DNA of 37,341 bases from IMG/VR virus record IMGVR_UViG_3300046328_000749, positions 1 through 37,341 of that record; one strand, written 5' to 3'. Source of the stretch: a virus. The position numbers and the translations under genes are program-made. The notes below the pieces were generated by a model. It was given only the letters and a program-made list of their open reading frames with translations. It made no database searches and was not told the origin of the DNA. Of this stretch, positions 23,982 through 31,657 are shown in pieces (positions within the stretch are counted from its first letter, which is position 1; the number at the start of each line of letters is the position of its first letter).

Positions 23982-24283
23982 TGTCAGAAAGATCTGAAGT
24001 TAAAAGAGATGGCGCAAAGGCTCAAAAGAATTCTGGACGAGGCGATTATCAAAAGGGCGATGCAAAGTGGAAACAGTTTCTTGTAGACTATAAAGAAGCT
24101 GGTTCAACATTCACCCTCAATAAGCCCGTATGGTCTAAAATCTGTACGGACACATTTAAGGTTAGTCGGGACATGCATCCCGCCTTGAAGATCATTATTG
24201 GAACAGAGTCTAAGGTTAGGCTTGGGATTATTGAATGGGCTGTTCTAGAAGAGCTTATTCAATTCTGGGAGGATAACAATTGA
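23981..24283 (+). CDS. possible PD-(D/E)xK nuclease (Holliday-junction-resolvase-like)
   Basis: 100 residues from GTG 23981 (TAGTG coupling). After a basic N-terminus ('KRDGAKAQKNSGRGDYQKGD') there is a G26-D27 then 'FLVDYKEAG' (D36-x-K38), which fits the spacing of D and (D/E)xK metal-binding residues in the restriction-endonuclease fold. The rest ('TFTLNKPVWSKICTDTFKVSRDMHPALKIIIG') has strand-helix alternation. I therefore suggest a Holliday junction or recombination nuclease, but the RuvC-like protein at 25762 could do that job and this motif is short. Treat as tentative. The stop is coupled with a tiny membrane-protein ORF at 24283. Confidence 0.5.
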   Translation: MSERSEVKRDGAKAQKNSGRGDYQKGDAKWKQFLVDYKEAGSTFTLNKPVWSKICTDTFKVSRDMHPALKIIIGTESKVRLGIIEWAVLEELIQFWEDNN

Positions 24284-24384
24284 TGGGCTTTATAATAGGT
24301 TTATGCCTGGGCTTTGGAGTGGGTTACCCGCTTGGATTATTTGTAGATGCTATAGACAGGAGAGCAAAAATTGGCAGAAGATAA
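24283..24384 (+). CDS. 33-residue predicted membrane protein
   Basis: A short ORF starting with ATG at the previous stop (TGATG at 24281-24285). It encodes 'MGFIIGLCLGFGVGYPLGLF' then 'VDAIDRRAKIGRR': one hydrophobic Gly-rich helix and a basic tail, i.e. a single-pass membrane protein with the C-terminus in the cytoplasm by the positive-inside rule. The coupled start and clear hydrophobic-basic layout support it being real. Role unknown (holin-like or membrane-anchoring are guesses). It overlaps the next gene by 14 bases. Confidence 0.5.
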   Translation: MGFIIGLCLGFGVGYPLGLFVDAIDRRAKIGRR

Positions 24385-24709
24385 AAATACGCTAGAGTTA
24401 ATTAGCGATATTACAGAGTTTAATGACTTACATGAGTTTATGCAAGATGAGCATTTAGATAGAGCCATGTCTATTGTGGTAAAATTGTTGATGAATCCAG
24501 ATGTTCCTTCTGCAAAGGCCCCACATTTAATTATGGAGCTGCAGGCAATGTCAACAAAGTTTGCTGTCCTTGCATCTGTGTACTCTACAATTGCAAAGGA
24601 TAAAGCTGGTACTGTAAACAATAACAAGAAGAACATTTATTATTCAGTAAAGGAGTCCATAGACAAGCTTGTAGATGCACTTAAGTATGTCGTTAGGTAC
24701 AATTCATAA
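24371..24709 (+). CDS. hypothetical helical protein
   Basis: 112 residues, TTG start at 24371 with AGGAGAG at 24358-24364 six bases upstream, which is the best ribosome site in this gap. Helical and mildly acidic ('LELISDITEFNDLHEFMQDEHLDRAMSIVVKLLMNPDVP', 'LIMELQAMSTKFAVLASVYST'). No catalytic motif. It lies between the tentative nuclease and the Cas4-like exonuclease, with TAATG coupling to the latter, so a role in DNA processing is possible. Not recognised. Confidence 0.5.
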   Translation: MAEDKNTLELISDITEFNDLHEFMQDEHLDRAMSIVVKLLMNPDVPSAKAPHLIMELQAMSTKFAVLASVYSTIAKDKAGTVNNNKKNIYYSVKESIDKLVDALKYVVRYNS

Positions 24710-25500
24710 TGGGTAGAGATATAGTAAAGAATTTAAAGTTTAAAAAGCATACGGGCAAGCATTTTGATCCAGAGCTTTTTGCACAACTGCTTGATGAGTC
24801 ATATCGAAATACAAAACGTGCAGATGGTGAGATGACAAAAAAGTCATTTAGTCCAAGCTCACTTGGATATGGTCACGGAACTTGCCCAAGATATTGGTAT
24901 ATGGCTTTTAGCGGAGCAATGTTTATTGATGATAATGATGCTGTTGCTGTTGCTAATATGGCTCAGGGTACGCAGGCTCATGAAAGGCTTCAAAAGCTTA
25001 TTTCTACTATGCCAGAGTGGAGAGCTGAGGAAGAAGAGATCATCAATGAGTATCCACCTATTCGTGGATTTATTGATTTAATCATGGAGTACGATGGCGA
25101 AACTGTGATTGGTGAAATTAAGACGGCTAAGCAAGAGGTGTGGGATACAAGACAGGCAGAGATGAAATCGTCTGCAAACCATATGCTTCAGCTTCTTACC
25201 TACATGAAACTTAAGAATGCAAAAGAAGGATTCTTTTTGTATGAGAATAAAAATACTCAAGAGGTATTAATCATTCCTATATCAATGAATGATAAAAATA
25301 AAAAGATAATTGAAGATGCATTTAGCTGGATGAGAGAAGTTTGGGATAATTTTCAGAATGGAGATTTGCCTATGAGACCAGCTGGCTCAACTAAATCAAA
25401 GATGCCTTGCACATATTGCCCCGTTAAAAAAGAATGCTATGTCAAAGGCGGTCCAGTAGGCACAGTTCAAATTGAATTATTTGAGGCTTCTAAAATATGA
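24709..25500 (+). CDS. Cas4/RecB-like PD-(D/E)xK exonuclease
   Basis: 263 residues. The nuclease residues are visible in order: H91, D123 ('RGFIDLIME') and E136-x-K138 ('IGEIKTAK'), the RecB-family arrangement. Cys residues match an iron-sulphur cluster: C59 ('TCPRYWYMA') near the N-terminus and C233-x2-C236-x5-C242 ('CTYCPVKKEC') near the C-terminus. This is the Cas4/AddB-type layout. Such phage enzymes process DNA ends for recombination or degrade host DNA. There is no CRISPR array or cas1/cas2 nearby, so it is not part of a CRISPR system here. Coupled to its neighbours by overlaps. Confidence 0.8.
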   Translation: MGRDIVKNLKFKKHTGKHFDPELFAQLLDESYRNTKRADGEMTKKSFSPSSLGYGHGTCPRYWYMAFSGAMFIDDNDAVAVANMAQGTQAHERLQKLISTMPEWRAEEEEIINEYPPIRGFIDLIMEYDGETVIGEIKTAKQEVWDTRQAEMKSSANHMLQLLTYMKLKNAKEGFFLYENKNTQEVLIIPISMNDKNKKIIEDAFSWMREVWDNFQNGDLPMRPAGSTKSKMPCTYCPVKKECYVKGGPVGTVQIELFEASKI

Positions 25501-25775
25501 TTTGCGCTAATAAAGAATGTGGAATTGAATTTGACCAAAAAACTCACAACCAGAAATATTGTTCTGATGAGTGCTGCCGTGTTGCAACAAATAGACGGAT
25601 CATGGAAAAATACTATGAAAAGAAAGCAATTCGAAATGGAGCAACTAGGCTTTGTACAAATTGCAAAATTTCTTTAAGCAGATATAATCAATCTGACGTA
25701 TGCTCTTTATGCGAAAAAGACAACGGGAAGGCAAGCAAAAATAAGCTTTTGGGTATGATAAATGAGATTAGCTGA
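25497..25775 (+). CDS. double zinc-finger protein
   Basis: 92 residues, ATGA overlap with the exonuclease stop. Two Cys clusters: C3-x4-C8 with C22-x3-C26 ('KYCSDECCRVA'), and C53-x2-C56 with C69-x2-C72 ('CTNCKISL', 'CSLCEKD'). The first resembles the short zinc finger often seen at the N-terminus of phage HNH or DNA-binding proteins. No nuclease motif follows. Probably a nucleic acid binding protein; target unknown. It overlaps the resolvase gene by 14 bases. Confidence 0.6.
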   Translation: MICANKECGIEFDQKTHNQKYCSDECCRVATNRRIMEKYYEKKAIRNGATRLCTNCKISLSRYNQSDVCSLCEKDNGKASKNKLLGMINEIS

Positions 25776-26328
25776 GCTAGTTAAAACAAAGGCCCATAGG
25801 GTTTTGGGAATTGATGCATCTACCAATTCAATAGCATTTTGTCTTATGGAAAACGATGTCCCATTAAAGTGGGGTAAAATTAATCTTGTTGGGCAAGACA
25901 TTTATGAAAAAATATATGACGCTAAAAAGAAAATGAGCTTGATGCTAGAGGAGCTTAAGGCAGATTATATTGTTGTAGAGGGGGCAATACTTGTAAGATC
26001 ACCTGATGCTGTGATAAAATTGTCTTATGTCTACGGTGTCGTTATTGCTGAGCTTATGGCCAGTGGTGCTAGTGTTATCACTATACCCCCTAGTTCTTGG
26101 CAGGCTTATATTGGAAATAAAAACCCAACCAAAGCAGAAAAAGATGCTATAAGAATAAAAAATCCAGGCTATGCGGAGTCTTGGTATAAAAATCAATTAA
26201 GGAATATGCGTAAACAAAGAACTGCAGATTATTTTAATGCTAAGTATAATCTGTTAATTGATGATTTTGATGTAGCAGATTCATTTGGAATTGCTCATTA
26301 TGCTAATAAGGTGCTGACTGAAAGATGA
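25762..26328 (+). CDS. ruvC: RuvC-like Holliday junction resolvase
   Basis: 188 residues. The RNase H-fold catalytic acids are placed as in RuvC: D18 ('VLGIDASTNSIAFCL'), E73 ('YIVVEGAILVRSPDAVIKLSYVYGVV'), and the C-terminal 'DVADSFGIAHYA' with D170/D173. It would cut recombination junctions before packaging. It lies downstream of RecA and the Cas4-like exonuclease and before an HTH micro-protein. Length is close to cellular RuvC (about 170). Confidence 0.82.
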   Translation: MRLAELVKTKAHRVLGIDASTNSIAFCLMENDVPLKWGKINLVGQDIYEKIYDAKKKMSLMLEELKADYIVVEGAILVRSPDAVIKLSYVYGVVIAELMASGASVITIPPSSWQAYIGNKNPTKAEKDAIRIKNPGYAESWYKNQLRNMRKQRTADYFNAKYNLLIDDFDVADSFGIAHYANKVLTER

Positions 26329-26471
26329 AATTGTATCAAAGTAAAGAATGGTTGCACAGAAGATACTTAGTGCAAAAGAAAACAGTTACTGAAATAGGTA
26401 AAGAGTGTGGTGTTTCTGCTATGACTATACAGAGATATTTAGAGCAGTTTGGATTAATTAAAAAAAGATGA
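26325..26471 (+). CDS. 48-residue helix-turn-helix protein
   Basis: ATG at 26325 overlaps the RuvC stop (ATGA), and its own TGA (26469-26471) overlaps the next ATG. The sequence has a helix-turn-helix of the type used by transposase/HNH N-termini: 'YQSKEWLHRRYLVQKKTVTEIGKECGVSAMTIQRYLEQFG'. The turn is 'CGVSAM'. It is basic and small, so it may be a DNA-binding regulator of the replication operon or a truncated relic of an HNH endonuclease; no nuclease domain follows. Confidence 0.65.
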   Translation: MKLYQSKEWLHRRYLVQKKTVTEIGKECGVSAMTIQRYLEQFGLIKKR

Positions 26472-27118
26472 GTATACCAGTACTAATAATACCCGTTTTA
26501 AATAGGTTTGATCTTCTTGAAGTAATGCTTGATTCAATTGATCATCCCGTAGACGAGATTTTGGTTATAGACAACTCTGGGTCAAATTGGCAACCTAAAA
26601 ACAATAGATTAAATATACGTGTCTTAAATATGCCATCTAACCAAGGCATATCTGGGTCATGGAATTTAGGAATAAAATGTTATCCCCATTCCCCATACTG
26701 GGTATTTGGTTCAGCAGACACATCGTTTAGACCAAATGAACTAAAAAAGTTTGAAGAATTCAGCGGGTCAGACTATTTTATTAAAAGTAATGCACACTAC
26801 AGCTGCTTTTCTTTAGGAGAAAGCATCGTTAAAAAAATAGGTCTTTTTGATGAATACATTTACCCATCATACTATGAAGATAACGATTTTGATGATAGAA
26901 TGGTCCTTGCGGGATTTAGTGAAAAAATATTGTGTCCAGGAATTCAGGTTGATGACAATGGCAGCTCTCAAACAATTAAGAGCGATCCTAAATTTGCACA
27001 AAGGAATAGCATTACGTCTAGTCGTAATGGAGATTATTATAGAAATAAAAAAGCCACAGGCAACTACACTGTAAAAGGCTGGGATTTAACAAGGAGAAGA
27101 GAAAACGAATGGCTTTAA
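26468..27118 (+). CDS. family 2-like glycosyltransferase
   Basis: 216 residues. The start 'IPVLIIPVLNRFDLLEVMLDSI... EILVIDNSG' and 'NQGISGSWNLGIK' are typical of GT-A fold, family 2 type nucleotide-sugar transferases. 'YYEDNDFDDRMVLAG' is the acidic motif near the acceptor side common in rhamnosyltransferase-like members. No membrane segment, so it acts in the cytoplasm. The acceptor is unknown: a virion protein, host surface glycan or DNA base. It is coupled by overlaps to the HTH micro-gene and the methyltransferase and shares the operon with a sugar epimerase, which suggests a sugar-nucleotide pathway. Confidence 0.75.
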   Translation: MSIPVLIIPVLNRFDLLEVMLDSIDHPVDEILVIDNSGSNWQPKNNRLNIRVLNMPSNQGISGSWNLGIKCYPHSPYWVFGSADTSFRPNELKKFEEFSGSDYFIKSNAHYSCFSLGESIVKKIGLFDEYIYPSYYEDNDFDDRMVLAGFSEKILCPGIQVDDNGSSQTIKSDPKFAQRNSITSSRNGDYYRNKKATGNYTVKGWDLTRRRENEWL

Positions 27119-27714
27119 ATTCATTGTATTCATACACAGGGATTCCAAAAGAAAGCTCTGTTGATTTTTTTGCAGAGGTAATGGAAAAGCATGGATCAGA
27201 TAAATCAACTGGACATAATTATCACAAAGTCTATTCAGCACTCTTTAATGACCTGGATTCAGTAAAAAATATCTTTGAAGTCGGAATAGCTGGTGGGTCT
27301 TCTCTTAGAGCATGGAAAGAGATATTCCCATCGTCAGAAGTATTTGGTGTAGATCTAAACATTAGTCATCTAATACAAGAAGACAGAGTACACTCCTTCT
27401 GGGCAGATCAAGGTGATCCAGCTACATTTGATTCAGTAAAAGTAGAAGCTGGAATCAAGGAAGTAGATTTAATCGTAGATGATGGCTCTCATCAACTAAA
27501 GCACAGCATGGACACATTCTCTGCCCTTCTTCCATGGCTATCAGTTAACGGATGGATTGTAATAGAAGACATACATTTCAGCATGAAAGAAGATTGGTTA
27601 GAGTTTCAAAAAAATGTTGGCCCAGAGTATAAAACGTTACTGTTGGACATGATGAATGAGTGTAAATCTGGTTGGGACGATAATATCGTATTTTTAGCAA
27701 AGAGGATAAAGTGA
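27109..27714 (+). CDS. class I SAM-dependent methyltransferase
   Basis: 201 residues. The start 'VMEKHGSDKSTGHNYHKVYSALF' then 'IFEVGIAGGSSLRAW' (motif I, SAM-binding E/D-x-G-x-x-x-G) and 'VFGVDLN' (acidic residue at the end of strand 2) are seen, and 'DLIVDDGSHQLKHSMDTFSALLPWLSVNGWIVIEDIH' matches the catalytic region of macrocin/CmcI-type O-methyltransferases. It probably methylates a sugar hydroxyl, in keeping with the glycosyltransferase and epimerase neighbours. The start overlaps the previous stop by 10 bases. Substrate unknown. Confidence 0.78.
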   Translation: MALNSLYSYTGIPKESSVDFFAEVMEKHGSDKSTGHNYHKVYSALFNDLDSVKNIFEVGIAGGSSLRAWKEIFPSSEVFGVDLNISHLIQEDRVHSFWADQGDPATFDSVKVEAGIKEVDLIVDDGSHQLKHSMDTFSALLPWLSVNGWIVIEDIHFSMKEDWLEFQKNVGPEYKTLLLDMMNECKSGWDDNIVFLAKRIK

Positions 27715-28715
27715 AAGTTTTAATTACTGGCGTTGCTGGATTTATGGGAAGCCATCTAGCAGATTCTTTTTTAGCAAAAGGCTACGAGGTTCACGGCATC
27801 GATAACCTTCTTGGAGGATATGAAGACAATATCCCCGAAGGCGTTATCTGGCATAATGTCGATCTTGGAGAATTTGATTCAGTAAAAGATTTATTTGTTG
27901 GTATGGATTTAGTTGTTCATACGGCATGTACAGCTTATGAAGGGCTTTCTGTATTTTCACCAGCATTGGTAACAAAGAATACTTCACACATTACAACAGT
28001 TGCAGTAAGTGCATCTATTCGTGCAGGAGTTAAAAAGTTTGTTCATATGTCCAGCATGGCAAGATATGGTTCTCAAGATGTTGTCCCATTTGTTGAGTCT
28101 ATGACTCCTAAGCCACAAGACCCATATGGTATTGCTAAGTATGCAGCAGAGATGATAATAAAAAATCTTTGTGAAACACATGGAATGGAGTATGTCATTC
28201 TTGTGCCGCATAATATCATTGGCCCAAGACAAAAGTATGACGACCCATTTAGAAATGTGGCATCGATTATGATTAATAGAATGTTAAAGGGGCAGCAGCC
28301 AATTATATATGGTAACGGAGAGCAAAAAAGATGCTTTTCGTTTATGCAGGATGTAATTGATCCATTAATGATTGCTTGTGAAACAGATGTTGCTAATGGA
28401 ATGACTATAAATATTGGCCCAGATGAGGAGTTTATTACTATAAATGAACTTGCAGTAGTTGTGGCTAAGCTGTTAGATTTTAAACTAGACCCTATATATA
28501 TGCCTGGAAGACCACAAGAAGTTTTTCATGCTAATTGCTCTGCAAATAAAGCTAGAGATATTCTGGACTACAAGACAAAAGTTTCTTTGGAGGAAGGCTT
28601 GTCAGAACTGATAGAATATATTAAAATTAAGGGAGTGAGAGATTTTAATTATCACTTGCCAATTGAATTTATTACAGATAGTACACCTAAAACATGGACG
28701 GAGAAATTAATATAA
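27711..28715 (+). CDS. NAD-dependent sugar epimerase/dehydratase
   Basis: 334 residues from GTG 27711 overlapping the previous stop. Rossmann motif G7-x2-G10-x2-G13 ('GVAGFMGSH') binds NAD(P). The short-chain-reductase catalytic residues are S114/S115 ('MSSMARYG') and Y139-x3-K143 ('YGIAKYAAE'). 'VPHNIIGPRQ' and 'NCSANKARDILDYKTK' are typical of GalE/RmlB-like enzymes acting on nucleotide sugars. It would make a modified sugar nucleotide for the glycosyltransferase in the same cluster. Exact substrate cannot be told from sequence alone. Confidence 0.85.
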   Translation: MKVLITGVAGFMGSHLADSFLAKGYEVHGIDNLLGGYEDNIPEGVIWHNVDLGEFDSVKDLFVGMDLVVHTACTAYEGLSVFSPALVTKNTSHITTVAVSASIRAGVKKFVHMSSMARYGSQDVVPFVESMTPKPQDPYGIAKYAAEMIIKNLCETHGMEYVILVPHNIIGPRQKYDDPFRNVASIMINRMLKGQQPIIYGNGEQKRCFSFMQDVIDPLMIACETDVANGMTINIGPDEEFITINELAVVVAKLLDFKLDPIYMPGRPQEVFHANCSANKARDILDYKTKVSLEEGLSELIEYIKIKGVRDFNYHLPIEFITDSTPKTWTEKLI

Positions 28716-29041
28716 TGGCGGGATATCCAGAAAAAGAAAAAGGCTACCAGATGTGGATTACAGATCTACAGCTAATAGCAACAGACGCACCATCAGGAAG
28801 TAAAATTCTCAAAGAATGTCTAGAGATATCAGAGATGCTTATTAAGAAAAATATTTCATATGGAGACTCAGCATTAAATCCAATGCGACTATTTGCATCA
28901 TCTGATTCAGTTGAACAGCTTAAGGTGCGTATTGATGACAAGCTAAATAGAATTAATAATGCACAGGGCTTTGCTGGCGATAATGATATTGATGATCTAA
29001 TTGGGTATTTAATTCTTCTTAAAATTGCTAATAGATCTTAG
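28715..29041 (+). CDS. DUF1599-like protein (nucleotide-modification associated)
   Basis: 108 residues from ATG 28715, coupled to the epimerase stop by TAATG; an earlier ATG (28694) would only add seven residues and lacks a ribosome site. The segment 'CLEISEMLIKKNISYGDSALNPMRLF' and 'RIDDKLNRINNAQGFAGDNDIDDLIGYLILLKIA' fits the DUF1599/Nmad1-type family: 'KN-x-x-YGDS' plus a final acidic 'D-x-IGYL'. This family has been linked in the literature to phage nucleotide modification systems, but its reaction is not established. It is the last gene before the terminase promoter. Confidence 0.6.
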   Translation: MAGYPEKEKGYQMWITDLQLIATDAPSGSKILKECLEISEMLIKKNISYGDSALNPMRLFASSDSVEQLKVRIDDKLNRINNAQGFAGDNDIDDLIGYLILLKIANRS

Positions 29042-29053
29042 TCAACTAAAATA

Positions 29054-29062
29054 TGGTATACT
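29054..29062 (+). promoter_or_regulatory. extended -10 promoter for the terminase operon, leaderless
   Basis: TGG-TATACT with the -10 box at 29057-29062, then exactly six bases (TGTAAT) to ATG 29069. No ribosome site precedes the ATG. Preceding -35 is poor. Same geometry as four other starts in the window. Confidence 0.65.
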
Positions 29063-29068
29063 TGTAAT

Positions 29069-29611
29069 ATGACAATGGAAATAGATCTTCCCCAGCATAT
29101 GGACAGAATGAATACTGTAGTTGAAAAATTACTGCAGGGAAATTCTGCTACTCAAATTGCTACTCTTACTGGGTTTAAACGCAATGAGGTAGTTGAGCTA
29201 ATAGGCGAGTGGAAAAATATTGTCCACAATGATAATGCTATTCGTGATCGTGCTAAAGAGGCTATATCTGGAGCAGACCAGCATTATGCTATGTTAATCA
29301 AAGAGGCATGGAAAACTGTAGAGGATGCGGACCAGACGGGCCAGCTAGGAATAAAGTCTGGCGCATTAAAGCTAATTGCAGACATTGAGACAAAAAGAAT
29401 TGCAATGCTACAGTCTGTCGGTGTTCTAGAAAACAATGAGCTTGCCACACAGCTTGCAGAAACAGAGCGAAAGCAAGAAGTTCTTGTAAAGATATTAAAA
29501 GAAGTTACTTCTACGTGTCCTAAGTGCAAGCTTGAGGTTGCAAAAAGGCTTTCCCAAATAACTGGAATCGTTGAGTCTGTTGTGATCGAGGAAGATGCAA
29601 GTGGACTTTAG
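29069..29611 (+). CDS. terS: candidate small terminase subunit
   Basis: 180 residues. The N-terminal part is a helix-turn-helix ('LLQGNSATQIATLTGFKRNEVVELIGEW'), then a long helical region ('AIRDRAKEAISGADQHYAMLIKEAWKTVED... IKSGALKLIADIETKRIAMLQ') as in TerS oligomerisation domains, and a C-terminal CxxC ('TCPKCKLEVAKRL'). It lies directly upstream of the large terminase with a 17-base overlap, the usual place. TerS recognises the packaging site and stimulates TerL. The call rests on context and architecture. It is expressed from a leaderless start. Confidence 0.7.
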   Translation: MTMEIDLPQHMDRMNTVVEKLLQGNSATQIATLTGFKRNEVVELIGEWKNIVHNDNAIRDRAKEAISGADQHYAMLIKEAWKTVEDADQTGQLGIKSGALKLIADIETKRIAMLQSVGVLENNELATQLAETERKQEVLVKILKEVTSTCPKCKLEVAKRLSQITGIVESVVIEEDASGL

Positions 29612-31406
29612 TTTTGACGACCTCATCGATATCCTGGACGGAGAAGAATTTGAAGAACGTCCAGTAGATCTAAGGACATTTGTAACGAGCCCAGATTATC
29701 TAGGGCTGCCACCTTTATCTGAGCACCAATATACATTAATTGAGAAGTCTTCTCAGATTTATAAAGAAGCCACACTCATCAAACTTTTTGGAGAAGAAGA
29801 AGGAAAGCGCATGTTTAAGCAAACATGTAATGAAGTAATTGCACAGCTAGGTAAAGGCTCAGGAAAAGATTATTCTTCTACAATTTCTACTGCCTATATT
29901 GTTTATTTATTGCTATGCCTAAAAGATCCTGCAAGTTATTATGGAAAGCCACCAGGAGACTCTATCGATATCCTCAATATTGCTATTAACGCACAACAAG
30001 CAAATAACGTTTTCTTTAAGGGCTTTAAGACACGTATTGAAAGATCGCCATGGTTTGCTGGTAAATATGATATGAAAGCTTCTGAAATGAAGTTTGATAA
30101 AGCTGTAACAGTTCACTCAGGACACTCAGAGCGTGAAGCTTGGGAGGGTTACAACGTTATCGTAGTTATCCTTGATGAAATTTCAGGCTTTGCTGTAGAG
30201 AATACAACAGGGCACGATCAAGCCAAAACAGCTGATGCAATATATGACATGTATCGTGCATCGGTAATGTCTCGTTTCCCAGACTTTGGTAAGGTCATTC
30301 TACTTTCATTTCCTCGCTTTAAGAATGATCCAATTCAAAAATTCTATGAGTCAGTAATTGGAGAAAAAGAAACTATTCTTCGTAGCCAGACTTTAAAAAT
30401 GGATAACGATCTTCCAGACGGAACAGATGGAAATGAAGTCACCGTAGAGTGGGAAGAAGATCATATTAAGTCTTATCTTTATCCTAAAACATTTGCTCTT
30501 AAAAGACCTACATGGGAAGTCAATCCAACAAAAAGCCTAGAAGACTTTAAGGTAGACTTTTACAAGAATATGCCAGATGCCTTGGGTCGCTTTGCATGTA
30601 TGCCACCAGAGATGATTGATGCTTTCTTTAAATCTAGAGAAAAAGTTGAGAGCGCCTTTAAGAATACAGCAATTGCCGTTGATCAATTTGGCAGACTTGA
30701 AGAATGGTTTAAGCCAGATCCAGATAAGAAATATTTTATTCACGTTGACCTTGCACAAAAACATGACCATTGTGCGGTATCTTTAGCACATGTAGAAAGA
30801 TGGGTTAATGTTAGAGTGACAAATGAATACACTCAGCCAGCTCCAATTGTAAGCGTTGATGCTGTCAGGTACTGGACCCCAACACCAGATAAGTCTGTTG
30901 ACTTTACTGAGGTCAAAGACTACATCCTTTCTCTTAAGACAAGGGGATTTAATATTGGAGTTTGTACCTTTGACAGATGGAACTCTCATGATATGATGCA
31001 GCAGCTTATGTCGTACGGTATTAAAACAGAGATTCTTTCAGTTGCAAAAAAACATTATGACGACATGGCAATGGTTATCCTTGAGGAAAGATTAAATGGG
31101 CCTCATATAAAACTTCTTATTGATGAATTGCTTCAGCTAAAAATTATGAGAGACAAAGTTGACCACCCTAGAAAGGGGTCAAAGGACTTGGCGGATGCTG
31201 TATGCGGATCAGTATTTAATGCAATTAGCAGAACACGGGCCAATGTAGACAATGAAATACGTGTTCATACATATGAGTCAATGATAGTAGATAACGATCT
31301 TGGCGATGATGGCAAGGAGCCAGAGGAGTATATCCAAAATATGATTAGAGCGCCAAAGATGCCAGAGCATCTTAAGGAATCAATAGAAAGCATGATGATA
31401 ATATGA
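29595..31406 (+). CDS. terL: large terminase subunit (packaging ATPase/nuclease)
   Basis: 603 residues. Walker A variant G86-KGSGKD92 ('GKGSGKD', Lys91), Walker B with catalytic Glu ('VVILDEISG', D194-E195), and motif III-type 'KVILLSFPR'. The C-terminal RNase H-like nuclease shows D385 ('HVDLAQKHDH') and D531/D534 ('KDLADAVCG'), the metal-binding acids that cut concatemers. GAGGAAG before ATG 29595 supports the start. It pumps DNA into the prohead. Neighbouring head genes are absent here, which means the packaging genes are separated from the tail module in this arrangement. Confidence 0.9.
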   Translation: MQVDFSFDDLIDILDGEEFEERPVDLRTFVTSPDYLGLPPLSEHQYTLIEKSSQIYKEATLIKLFGEEEGKRMFKQTCNEVIAQLGKGSGKDYSSTISTAYIVYLLLCLKDPASYYGKPPGDSIDILNIAINAQQANNVFFKGFKTRIERSPWFAGKYDMKASEMKFDKAVTVHSGHSEREAWEGYNVIVVILDEISGFAVENTTGHDQAKTADAIYDMYRASVMSRFPDFGKVILLSFPRFKNDPIQKFYESVIGEKETILRSQTLKMDNDLPDGTDGNEVTVEWEEDHIKSYLYPKTFALKRPTWEVNPTKSLEDFKVDFYKNMPDALGRFACMPPEMIDAFFKSREKVESAFKNTAIAVDQFGRLEEWFKPDPDKKYFIHVDLAQKHDHCAVSLAHVERWVNVRVTNEYTQPAPIVSVDAVRYWTPTPDKSVDFTEVKDYILSLKTRGFNIGVCTFDRWNSHDMMQQLMSYGIKTEILSVAKKHYDDMAMVILEERLNGPHIKLLIDELLQLKIMRDKVDHPRKGSKDLADAVCGSVFNAISRTRANVDNEIRVHTYESMIVDNDLGDDGKEPEEYIQNMIRAPKMPEHLKESIESMMII

Positions 31407-31642
31407 GTCAGTATCAAGAAAAAGCAAAAGAGTGTAAATGCTGCGGTAAGCACGTACCTCTCCCAACTGTTATGAGAGAGTTTAATGGTGTTACAGTTTG
31501 CCCAACAACATTTGCCAACGTGATGGAATATCAAAGACTGTGGAACATTTTAGGATCTAGGCCAGCAGGTGGAGTAAGAAAGCATTTTTCTGAATACGTT
31601 CAACAATTAGTAGAATCCTCTATTGACAAACCTACGCAATAA
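31403..31642 (+). CDS. small zinc-binding protein after TerL
   Basis: 79 residues, ATGA overlap with the TerL stop. C11, C13, C14 and C33 ('CKCCGKHVPLP', 'VTVCPTTF') could form one zinc site; the rest ('YQRLWNILGSRPAGGVRKHFSEYVQQLVE') is helical. Small zinc proteins after the terminase occur in several actinophages. Role in packaging or DNA handling is inferred only from position. Confidence 0.55.
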   Translation: MSQYQEKAKECKCCGKHVPLPTVMREFNGVTVCPTTFANVMEYQRLWNILGSRPAGGVRKHFSEYVQQLVESSIDKPTQ

Positions 31643-31651
31643 ATATATAAT
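31623..31651 (+). promoter_or_regulatory. consensus sigma70-like promoter, leaderless
   Basis: TTGACA at 31623-31628, 17-base spacer, TATAAT at 31646-31651: exact consensus at both boxes. Six bases (TTACTT) separate TATAAT from ATG 31658, so the mRNA starts at the start codon. The -35 sits inside the end of the upstream gene. Confidence 0.85.
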
Positions 31652-31657
31652 TTACTT

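Noticed and set aside
24709-25500. Cas4-like protein as part of a CRISPR defence locus
   Set aside because: No repeats, cas1 or cas2 nearby; the location among RecA and RuvC genes fits a phage recombination nuclease.
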